Below, in pieces: positions 53,506-60,523 of a stretch of DNA of 64,000 nt. Below the pieces are notes generated by a model that was not told the origin of the DNA, did not search any database, and saw nothing but the letters and a program-made list of their open reading frames with translations. The stretch is from JBIQJD01 sp044507695 (GTDB lineage Bacteria; Bacteroidota; Ignavibacteria; Ignavibacteriales; Ignavibacteriaceae): assembly GCA_044507695.1 (NCBI GenBank), contig JBIQJD010000014.1, positions 38,838-102,837 on the forward strand, in the 5' to 3' direction. A program made the translations under genes and the position numbers. Positions within the stretch are counted from its first letter, which is position 1. Each line of letters opens with the position of its first letter.

Positions 53506-54878
53506 GGCTTTTCTGTTTGATAATTAAATTCAAGCAGGCTCCGGGATTTTTCCGCAACCATTTCATTGTCATCCTTCATCAGAACCGATAATGCATCCTT
53601 TGTTTGTTCAATATCAATATCTGCTAATAAATCAAGCAGGTGAAGCCTGTTCCAAACGTTATCATCTCTTACCATTATATCCAGAAACATTAAGGCTATA
53701 CCGGTATCAAGTCTGAACAGAATACTCATTGCACTTTTTCTTATTTCTTCATGAGGATATTCGAGGCATTTCGTTATACTGTCAATAAGATTTCTATATT
53801 CAACATTTTGAATTTTTCTTTCTCTCCTGTCAAATTCATCAAGTACATGCTGCAAAAGAAAAAGAAGCGGCTGAAGATTTGCAGGTTTCTCATTTATCAA
53901 GGCAGCAAGTTCAAGCAGGTTATAATTTTGATAATCAAAAAATTTATGCTTGATTATTGAATCAAGTTCCGGATCCTTTCCGTAAATTCTAAGACAGGCA
54001 TCAAGAATTTCTCTATCATGAAATAACGATATCAGGTAAACAGCAACTTCCTTATAATCTGGATCTGCTGCAAACACAGTTTGAATAACTGCGTTCTTCA
54101 TTTTTTCATCAAAAGGAATATCAAATCCAAATTTATCTTTAAGCTTCAGAATTGCTTCCATTATTGTGCAAACTATCGCGCCCTCACGTTCATTTAATTC
54201 CGAAAGCAAAAAGAAAAATGTTTCTTCATCACCAATCACTCCCATTGTTTCAATCATTGTAAGCCTGGTAAACTCATTCTCATCCGGATATTTATTATGC
54301 AGGAATTCCAATGCCTTAGCGGAACCAATTTTTGATAAAGCCTCAATCACATACATCTTGTAAACATCCTTTTTATCATAGCACATCATTATATAATCAA
54401 CAGCTTCCTCGTATTTAATATTTCCCAGAGCTTCAATGCATGCAACAATTACATTTTCATTTTGAGCGGATAACAAAACAGAAATGAGAGTATCACCAGC
54501 TTTTGAATCCCCAATCATGCCGAGAATATCAATTGTAAATTTCAGGTCATCATCATCAGAAACAGAAACAAGATATTTTATAAGCGCAGGAACAGCTTTT
54601 GCACCAATCTTTATTAAAAGTTCACCGGCAAAATTTCTAATGTTTATTTTATCCGATGATATATGTCTCGCAATTATCCCGGCTTCCTTTTCACCTAAAT
54701 AATTAATCAGCGAGTAACTTAGCAGATTCTGAATTCCCTTATCTTCATTTATTAAAAGTTCATCAAGAAAATCCGGAATTTTTTGTGAGAGTTTGTTAGC
54801 GGGAATTTTATTAATAAAATCAATTAAATCGGCGGCTCCCGCTGATCTGTAAAAATATTTTTCTTCGGTTTTTGTCAT
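53502..54878 (-). CDS. HEAT-repeat scaffold protein upstream of cheR
   Basis: Repeated helical pairs such as LIKIGAKAVPALIKYL, IDILGMIGDSKAGDTLISVL and IEALGNIKYEEAVDYIM run over ~60-450 and are typical of HEAT/PBS-lyase repeats. HEAT proteins are protein-binding scaffolds. It leads the cheR-cheY-cheZ-cheA-cheB operon and is coupled to cheR by a 4-bp overlap, so it probably acts in chemoreceptor modification or array building (inference). Confidence 0.88.
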   Translation of the reverse strand: MTKTEEKYFYRSAGAADLIDFINKIPANKLSQKIPDFLDELLINEDKGIQNLLSYSLINYLGEKEAGIIARHISSDKINIRNFAGELLIKIGAKAVPALIKYLVSVSDDDDLKFTIDILGMIGDSKAGDTLISVLLSAQNENVIVACIEALGNIKYEEAVDYIMMCYDKKDVYKMYVIEALSKIGSAKALEFLHNKYPDENEFTRLTMIETMGVIGDEETFFFLLSELNEREGAIVCTIMEAILKLKDKFGFDIPFDEKMKNAVIQTVFAADPDYKEVAVYLISLFHDREILDACLRIYGKDPELDSIIKHKFFDYQNYNLLELAALINEKPANLQPLLFLLQHVLDEFDRRERKIQNVEYRNLIDSITKCLEYPHEEIRKSAMSILFRLDTGIALMFLDIMVRDDNVWNRLHLLDLLADIDIEQTKDALSVLMKDDNEMVAEKSRSLLEFNYQTEKP

Positions 54879-54902
54879 TTGCAGGATTTTTTAATCTTCT
54901 TC

Positions 54903-54935
54903 ATTATCGAAAAATTTTTGAACAGTTTAACAGGA
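54903..54935 (-). promoter_or_regulatory. Candidate sigma-28 promoter before the HEAT-cheR operon
   Basis: On the minus strand TAAA and TTCGATAAT are separated by ~14-15 bp in the 81-bp gap after cheW and ~30 bp before the ATG at 54878. It shares CGATAAT with the sites at 57930 and 58544. The spacing is one base off ideal. Confidence 0.35.
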
Positions 54936-54959
54936 GCCATTAAATAAAGGTCCCCTAAA

Positions 54960-55436
54960 TTATTCCTGAAGTACCTGTACTTTTTCTTCTGCTGTAAGAA
55001 GATTTTCAAGATCAAGCAGAATGAGAAGCCGATCCTCCAGTTTAGCAACTGCAGTTATATATTCAGTGTTTATTCCTTTTGATATCTGCGGCGGAGGTTC
55101 AATAATTGAGCCTGAAATTCTCAAGACTTCATTCACCGCATCAACAATAAAACCGATTGTGTTTTCATTCAATTCAATAACAATTATGCGCGTATTTTTA
55201 TCGTATTCTTTTTTAGGAAGACCAAGTCTTGTTCTTAAATCAATTATAGGAATAATTCTTCCACGCAGATTAATAACGCCTTCAACAAAATGCGGAGCAT
55301 TAGGCACCTTGGTTATCTGCACAAGTTTGTTAATCTCCTGAACTTTCAGAATATCCACACCAAATTCTTCGTTACCAATCATAAAACTGACAAGTTGAAG
55401 AATATCCGTGTGCTCATTTGTTAGATTCTTTTCCAT
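54960..55436 (-). CDS. cheW: Chemotaxis adaptor CheW
   Basis: The 158-residue CheW fold has LVSFMIGNEEFGVDILKVQE, NAPHFVEGVINLRGRIIPII, DLRTRLGLP and ITAVAKLEDRLLILLDLENL. It couples the chemoreceptor to CheA. It follows the receptor gene by 5 bp. Confidence 0.97.
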   Translation of the reverse strand: MEKNLTNEHTDILQLVSFMIGNEEFGVDILKVQEINKLVQITKVPNAPHFVEGVINLRGRIIPIIDLRTRLGLPKKEYDKNTRIIVIELNENTIGFIVDAVNEVLRISGSIIEPPPQISKGINTEYITAVAKLEDRLLILLDLENLLTAEEKVQVLQE

Positions 55437-55441
55437 AATTT

Positions 55442-57541
55442 TTATATTGAATTATATGAAGATTCTGAATGAACAAGTTTTCCATTATGCCTTACTGAAT
55501 AACCGTCAACAGAAGCAGTTTCATCGATCTTAAATTTTGAAATCATCTTCTGCAGTTTTTCTGTAAGTCTGTTAAGATCACCGGCGGCCTGAGCAACCTG
55601 CTGCGTGCCAGCCGCACTCTGATGTGTAACGCTGCTAATGGCTTCAACATTTTTGCTTATCTGCTCTGCTGTTGCGGACTGCTGTTCACTTGCTGCTGCA
55701 ACATGAGTAACATCATTAACAACTTTTTCGGAAGCGTTAATAATTTCTTTTAACGATTCACCTGCCTGGCGTGCAAGTTCTTTTCCTCTGCTAACTTCTT
55801 CAGTTCCTTTTTCCATTGATTCAACGGCTTCTCCGGTTTCTTTCTGGATTTGCCGTATCATATCAGCTATTTCTCGCGTTGCTTTTGTAGTTCTTTCGGC
55901 AAGCTTTCTAACTTCATCGGCAACAACAGCAAAACCCCTTCCCTGTTCACCTGCGCGTGCTGCTTCAATTGCTGCATTTAGTGCAAGCAGATTTGTCTGA
56001 TCAGCAATGTCATCAATTACCTGTACAATCTCTCCAATCTGATCAGAACTCTTACCAAGTTTTTTAACAGTTGCAGCAGAGCTGATAACTACTTCCGCAA
56101 TCTTTTCCATTCCTTCAACAGTTCTTTCCACAACCTTGCCGCCCTGTTCGGCAATTGATCCGGCTTTGCGTGCATTTTCAGCGGCTGTTCCGGCATTGCG
56201 TGTTGTTTCAATTAATGTTGAAGCCATTTGTTCAACAGCGGCCGCAACTTCTGCTGTTTGTGCAGATTGCTCCTGTGCACCTGCAGCCATTTCTTCTGTT
56301 GATACGAAAATTTGATTTGCTGCATTAGTAGTGTTAGTAATGTTCTGTGCAACTTCAGCAATTGCAGAGCTTAATGAGAGCGCAAGCATGTTAATGTTTT
56401 CTTTTATGTTCTGATAAGCGCCTTTGTATTCACCTTTCATTTTTGCCGAAAGATCACCCTTAGCCAATATCTCAAGTACACTTGCTGCTTCATTAATAGG
56501 AGTTGTAAACGAATCAATTATAGAATTTGCGCCCTCAAGAATTTCGCTCCATCCGCCGGAGAAATTTTCAGAATTGCCGCGCGCTTCAAGATCACCGTTA
56601 TTATTGGCAGCAACAAGATTATTAAATTCGTTCAGCAATGCTTCAATGCTGTCAATCTCCCTGTTAAAAGCATGTGCAAGTACATCTTTATCAGAAGCCG
56701 GCGTTACTTTTTCCATTTTGCCATCTGCAATATTTTGTGCAGCGGCAATCTTTTCCTTTTGTGCTCTCTGTAGTATTGAAATATGATTTGTTAATTCACC
56801 AATTTCATCTTTATTCCCTGGTTTAATTTCCACTTCATAATTACCGAGTGAAAATTCCTTTACTATTTCTTTCAGGTAATCAATTGGTTTTGTAATTGCA
56901 GGAGCCAGAATGAATGCACAGAAAAGGAATATTACTGCACCTAATACTGCACCTATAGAAATAATTATTATTGTATCGGAAAATGCATCACTTGCGGTAT
57001 CACTTAAATTTGCTGCGGTTTTATCAAGTCCTTCTTCAATTACATCTAATTTCTGTATCATCTTTTTACTGAATTCTTCACCTGTACTAACAGCAATTAC
57101 AGCAGCCATATCATAACTCATTGTTAATGCCGCGCTGATGATCGCATCGCCAGCTTCTTCTTTATATTTCTTCCAGACTGCCTGTACCTCAACAAGATTT
57201 TCATGAACAGTCTTATTAAGATTTGCGTTAAGCAAATCAGTTATTGCTGAATCAATCTGTTTCTTCAGCTTTTCATACTCTTTTAAATTCTCATTCATTT
57301 GTGGTGCAAAAGCTTCAATTGAAAATTCCATCATTAAAGCCTGCACTTTCTGGAAATCTCCATAAACACGATTAATTTTTGCTTGAGGAATTACATAATC
57401 ATTAAATGTTGCATCTTTAACTTTGTTGATTTTTTCAATCTGAAAATAATTCATCACTAAGATGATTGAAGATACAGCACCAAGCAGGAGAAATCCGGTT
57501 TGAATTTTTCTTACAAACTTCAGGTTTTTCAGGAAATTCAT
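55442..57541 (-). CDS. Methyl-accepting chemotaxis protein
   Basis: The 699-residue receptor has membrane helices at ~13-32 and ~190-215 (ISIGAVLGAVIFLFCAFILA). The periplasmic region (~35-190) is a helical-bundle sensor. HAMP units follow (~216-270 and a further HAMP-like part to ~370). The signalling tip reads DQTNLLALNAAIEAARAGEQ, GRGFAVVADEVRKLAERTTK. There is no C-terminal NWETF-type pentapeptide. It is the only MCP in the window, in an operon with cheW and a TonB-domain protein. Confidence 0.96.
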   Translation of the reverse strand: MNFLKNLKFVRKIQTGFLLLGAVSSIILVMNYFQIEKINKVKDATFNDYVIPQAKINRVYGDFQKVQALMMEFSIEAFAPQMNENLKEYEKLKKQIDSAITDLLNANLNKTVHENLVEVQAVWKKYKEEAGDAIISAALTMSYDMAAVIAVSTGEEFSKKMIQKLDVIEEGLDKTAANLSDTASDAFSDTIIIISIGAVLGAVIFLFCAFILAPAITKPIDYLKEIVKEFSLGNYEVEIKPGNKDEIGELTNHISILQRAQKEKIAAAQNIADGKMEKVTPASDKDVLAHAFNREIDSIEALLNEFNNLVAANNNGDLEARGNSENFSGGWSEILEGANSIIDSFTTPINEAASVLEILAKGDLSAKMKGEYKGAYQNIKENINMLALSLSSAIAEVAQNITNTTNAANQIFVSTEEMAAGAQEQSAQTAEVAAAVEQMASTLIETTRNAGTAAENARKAGSIAEQGGKVVERTVEGMEKIAEVVISSAATVKKLGKSSDQIGEIVQVIDDIADQTNLLALNAAIEAARAGEQGRGFAVVADEVRKLAERTTKATREIADMIRQIQKETGEAVESMEKGTEEVSRGKELARQAGESLKEIINASEKVVNDVTHVAAASEQQSATAEQISKNVEAISSVTHQSAAGTQQVAQAAGDLNRLTEKLQKMISKFKIDETASVDGYSVRHNGKLVHSESSYNSI

Positions 57542-57544
57542 TTG

Positions 57545-57904
57545 TTAATTCAATTTAAATGTTATTGGAATTGTTAATTTGGTTTTTACACTCTGCCCTT
57601 TAAGTTTACCAGGAGTAAACTTCACTTTTTTAACTGCCTGTTGAGCAGCTTCATCGCAGCCTGCTCCGATTCCTTTAACCACCTTTACATCATCGACAGA
57701 TCCTTTTTCATTAATATAAAGTAGCAAATAAACTTTACCTTCTGTCTTAAGCTGAACAGCCATTGGAGGATACGTTAATTGTTTTGCAATTTCTTCATAA
57801 CCGCCAACAGGAGCAGGCACCTCATCAACAATTATCTGGTATCCGTCTTCCTGGGCAAGTAAAAATTGGCAGGCAAACATGAGGATAATAATAACAGATT
57901 TCAT
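57545..57904 (-). CDS. Small secreted TonB-C-terminal-domain protein
   Basis: The 119-residue protein has a Sec signal (MKSVIIILMFACQFLLAQE) and then directly a TonB C-terminal domain (YPPMAVQLKTEGKVYLLLYI, DEAAQQAVKKVKFTPGKLKG, KLTIPITFKLN). It lacks the N-terminal anchor and proline-rich linker of true TonB. It may be a soluble periplasmic protein or envelope partner. It precedes the MCP gene by 3 bp and has a sigma-28-like promoter, which ties it to chemotaxis. Confidence 0.85.
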   Translation of the reverse strand: MKSVIIILMFACQFLLAQEDGYQIIVDEVPAPVGGYEEIAKQLTYPPMAVQLKTEGKVYLLLYINEKGSVDDVKVVKGIGAGCDEAAQQAVKKVKFTPGKLKGQSVKTKLTIPITFKLN

Positions 57905-57929
57905 ATCGTCCTTTCATTATTTCAGCCTA

Positions 57930-57956
57930 TTATCGGATTTTTAATTAAAATGTTAA
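57930..57956 (-). promoter_or_regulatory. Candidate sigma-28 promoter for the TonB-domain/MCP/cheW unit
   Basis: TTAA-N15-TCCGATAA on the minus strand. The -10 matches GCCGATAA in 7 of 8 positions; the -35 has one mismatch. It ends ~25 bp before the ATG at 57904. The same TCCGATAAT stands before the bacteriohemerythrin gene. Confidence 0.5.
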
Positions 57957-57990
57957 GAATAAATTGCGGTGTAATCTTTTTAAAATCAGA

Positions 57991-58024
57991 AGGCAGGATA
58001 ATTTTCAAATTTATCATCCTGCCT
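57991..58024 (-). terminator. Hairpin terminator after bacteriohemerythrin
   Basis: AGGCAGGAT (57991-57999) pairs with ATCCTGCCT (58016-58024) as a perfect 9-bp stem with a 16-nt loop. On the minus strand it is followed by TCTGATTTT. It lies ~110 bp after the bacteriohemerythrin stop and before the next sigma-28-like promoter. The T-run is short, so efficiency is uncertain. Confidence 0.55.
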
Positions 58025-58131
58025 GTCTTAATCAGTTGAGGTTTATGATTGAATAATTAATTTTCTGTTCCTATTCAACTAAAATATATTGCAATCCTCA
58101 TCTTCTTTTTTTAATGATAAAAGAATACAGA

Positions 58132-58521
58132 TTAGATTTTGTTCTTATAATTTTTATCTGTTCCAAGAATATGATCAATTAACCAGCTTTTAAGAAAATC
58201 CATAACCTGGATTGTGAGCACAGCACTGCCGTTTTTAAAAGCTGTCTGAAATGAAACTGCAGTTGCAGTAAGTTTATCATGTTCCTCTTTATGCTCTGTA
58301 AAGCCTGGATAATTAGCTTTCATCATCATATTTTCTTCTGTTGAAAAATGAACCTTTGTATAAAATACAAGATCATCCAATATTTTTTGCAGAACAGATT
58401 TCCCCCGCCCGGTTCTCATTGCATTATGAAGTTCATTGATTAGTGACACCAGCTTTTTATGCTGTGAATCTATTAACGGATGACCAACACTATATTGTTC
58501 TGTCCATTGAATTAGTTCCAT
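58132..58521 (-). CDS. Bacteriohemerythrin
   Basis: The 129-residue protein has all seven diiron ligands at the positions known for Methylococcus bacteriohemerythrin: His21, His58, Glu62, His77, His81, His117 and Asp122. Motifs are GHPLIDSQHKKLVSLINELH, HFSTEENMM, HKEEH and WLIDHILGTD. It binds oxygen reversibly for delivery or sensing. GGGAG precedes the ATG, and a sigma-28-like site suggests co-regulation with motility, perhaps for aerotaxis. Confidence 0.95.
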   Translation of the reverse strand: MELIQWTEQYSVGHPLIDSQHKKLVSLINELHNAMRTGRGKSVLQKILDDLVFYTKVHFSTEENMMMKANYPGFTEHKEEHDKLTATAVSFQTAFKNGSAVLTIQVMDFLKSWLIDHILGTDKNYKNKI

Positions 58522-58543
58522 TCAAATCTCCCTTTTAGATGCA

Positions 58544-58570
58544 TTATCGGAATAATCAGATAAATTTTGA
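58544..58570 (-). promoter_or_regulatory. Candidate sigma-28 promoter for bacteriohemerythrin
   Basis: TCAA-N15-TCCGATAA on the minus strand, with the -10 at 7 of 8 positions of GCCGATAA and exact 15-bp spacing. It ends 22 bp before the ATG at 58521. Confidence 0.5.
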
Positions 58571-58632
58571 ACGGCTTAATAATTTTTTTATAAGATTAGA
58601 AATTAAAACGGTAAGAACAGAATTTATTTTCG

Positions 58633-58652
58633 TATCAAATTATAATTTGATA
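58633..58652. promoter_or_regulatory. Perfect 20-bp palindromic operator over the ZIP gene -10 box
   Basis: TATCAAATTATAATTTGATA is identical to its reverse complement. Its centre contains TATAAT, a perfect -10 box, and it ends 32 bp before the ZIP start. A dimeric metalloregulator of the Fur/Zur or DtxR/MntR kind would occlude the promoter when bound. Which one cannot be told. Confidence 0.65.
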
Positions 58653-58684
58653 ATTTTCAGGTTCTCAACGCAGATAATATTCAA

Positions 58685-59434
58685 ATGGCAACAGATATTC
58701 TTATTAAATCGTCAGTTACAGTACTTTCTGCTCTTGCCGGTGCCGGATTATTATTCCTCATCAAGCTTGATCATAAAAAACTCTGTGCGTTAATTTCCTT
58801 TTCTGCCGGAGCATTACTCGGTGCTGCAGCATTCACATTAATTCCGGAATCATCTCAAAGTTTATCATTAATTGAATTATTATTCGGTGTGGCAAGCGGG
58901 TATTTTTTATTCTGGTTCATCAGCAAATATTTTGCACATGTTTGTCCTGCCTGCGCCGCCAGCCATTTTGATGAACAAACAACAAAAAAATTTTCTGAGA
59001 TTGTACTTACACTTCTTACAGCATTGTCCATTCATTCCTTTATGGATGGATTAGCATTATCAACCGGAAATATTGAGGCACATGTTCAGCATGAATCAGT
59101 ATTTGCAGCAATCACAACGCATAAATTTCCCGAAGGATTGGCACTTGCTGCATTAATGTTTAGCTCAAATTATTCAAAACAGAAAATAATTATTTACGTT
59201 TTGCTGGTGGAGCTTGTAACAGTTGCCGGTGCATTTACAGGATTATATTTGCTGAAAGAATCATTCTCACCTGTTTTAATGGGTATGATAATGGCACATG
59301 TTGCAGGCGGATTTATATATCTTGCAATTCATGCAGTACTCGGTGAGATGCTGAGGAATCATAAAAATCTTGTACTTGGTTCATCTGCTGCCGGTGTACT
59401 AATAATATTTTCAGTTTTTATGTTGATGGGTTAA
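58685..59434 (+). CDS. ZIP-family divalent metal transporter
   Basis: The 249-residue protein has ~8 hydrophobic segments and the ZIP metal-site motifs HSFMDG (His117, Asp121) and HKFPEG (His146, Glu150). A short loop after the third helix carries H85, C87, C90 and H94, a likely metal-binding cluster. It should import zinc, iron or manganese. It is monocistronic, divergent from bacteriohemerythrin. The Shine-Dalgarno is weak. Confidence 0.93.
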   Translation: MATDILIKSSVTVLSALAGAGLLFLIKLDHKKLCALISFSAGALLGAAAFTLIPESSQSLSLIELLFGVASGYFLFWFISKYFAHVCPACAASHFDEQTTKKFSEIVLTLLTALSIHSFMDGLALSTGNIEAHVQHESVFAAITTHKFPEGLALAALMFSSNYSKQKIIIYVLLVELVTVAGAFTGLYLLKESFSPVLMGMIMAHVAGGFIYLAIHAVLGEMLRNHKNLVLGSSAAGVLIIFSVFMLMG

Positions 59435-59454
59435 CAAATAATTTTTCAAATTTG

Positions 59455-59544
59455 GGAGAGATGGCAGAGTGGTTGAATGCGGCGGTCTCGAAAACCGTTA
59501 TCCCGGGATTTCCGGGATCGAGGGTTCGAATCCCTCTCTCTCCG
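59455..59544 (+). tRNA. tRNA-Ser (CGA)
   Basis: The acceptor stem GGAGAGA/TCTCTCC, D arm with GGCAGAGTGGTTGAATGC, anticodon stem GCGGT/ACCGT with loop CTCGAAA (anticodon CGA), a long class II variable arm (TCCCGGGATTTCCGGGA) and T arm GAGGG-TTCGAAT-CCCTC fit a serine tRNA of 90 nt. CCA is not encoded (the gene is followed by CAA). Confidence 0.95.
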
Positions 59545-59770
59545 CAAAAGATTTCCGCACTTAGCTAATGATTGCTTCTTTTAATCTAAATTCATGCGAA
59601 AATATGTGTTTAAATATCGTTAACTTCCGGCATAATATTGATAATATTAAATTTACTGGTTATTATACTCTCTGATTTTTTACTGATGGTTTCCGTCCCG
59701 GGCTTCTTTTTTTAATTATTATTCCTTTCCTGTCGATCCGATATAATTTTGTAATTCCATAAAGAATAAG
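59545..59770. other. Intergenic region between tRNA-Ser and the LytTR regulator
   Basis: The 226 bp are AT-rich. TAATATT-GAT-AATATTA (59633-59649) is a short perfect inverted repeat. Otherwise no ORF, RNA or clear promoter is recognised; the LytTR ATG has only a weak ribosome site. Confidence 0.35.
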
Positions 59771-60523
59771 ATGTCATCTTCAAATTTAAATAATATCCTG
59801 CGTGCAATAATTGTTGATGATGAATTGCACGGCAGAGAAAATCTTAAAAATATTTTTGAAAAATATTTTACTGAAGTTGAAGTACTGGGCCTTGCAGATT
59901 CTGTAACTGGAGCTAAACGATTGGTAATGCAATATTCTCCTGATGTAGTTTTTTTGGATATCAATATGCCAGTACTTGATGGTTTCGATTTCCTGGATGA
60001 ATTCGAAAATAGAAATTTTATGGTTGTGTTTGTAAGTGCCCACTCAGAATATGGTATAAATGCAGTAAAAGCCGGTGCAGTTGATTATCTACTCAAACCT
60101 GTTAGCATAAAAGAGCTCAAACAAACAATTAAAAAACTTTTGCAGATTCAAAATAAAAAAATTAAAGAAGCTCCTTTTTTTGAAAAGGATAAATTAGTTA
60201 TTCCTGCAGTGCATGGTTTTAATGTTATTATTATTGATGATATAATTCGTCTTGAAGCTGCCGGAAGTTATACAAGTGTTTTTCTTGCAAGCGGAAAAAA
60301 TATTCTAGTCTCACGTACGTTAAAAGATTTTGAAGATGCAATTCCAAAGGAAAAATTTTTCAGAATTCATAAATCGCATATTATCAGCCTAAAGTATTTA
60401 AAAGAATTTTCTAATATTGACGGCGGATTTGTAATTATGGCAGACGGAAGCAAAGTTGAAATCTCACGCCGGAAAACTCCTGAATTCATTTTAAAAATTA
60501 AATCAGCAATAAATGCAGTTTGA
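59771..60523 (+). CDS. LytTR-family response regulator
   Basis: The 250-residue protein has a receiver (IIVDDELHGRENL, phospho-acceptor Asp63 in VVFLDINMPVLDGFDF, FVSAHSEYG, LLKPV) and a C-terminal LytTR DNA-binding domain at ~140-245 (DDIIRLEAAGSYTSVFLAS, FFRIHKSHIISLKYLKEF, ADGSKVEISRRK). It overlaps the downstream sensor kinase by 11 bp, its obvious partner. Target genes are unknown. Confidence 0.95.
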   Translation: MSSSNLNNILRAIIVDDELHGRENLKNIFEKYFTEVEVLGLADSVTGAKRLVMQYSPDVVFLDINMPVLDGFDFLDEFENRNFMVVFVSAHSEYGINAVKAGAVDYLLKPVSIKELKQTIKKLLQIQNKKIKEAPFFEKDKLVIPAVHGFNVIIIDDIIRLEAAGSYTSVFLASGKNILVSRTLKDFEDAIPKEKFFRIHKSHIISLKYLKEFSNIDGGFVIMADGSKVEISRRKTPEFILKIKSAINAV

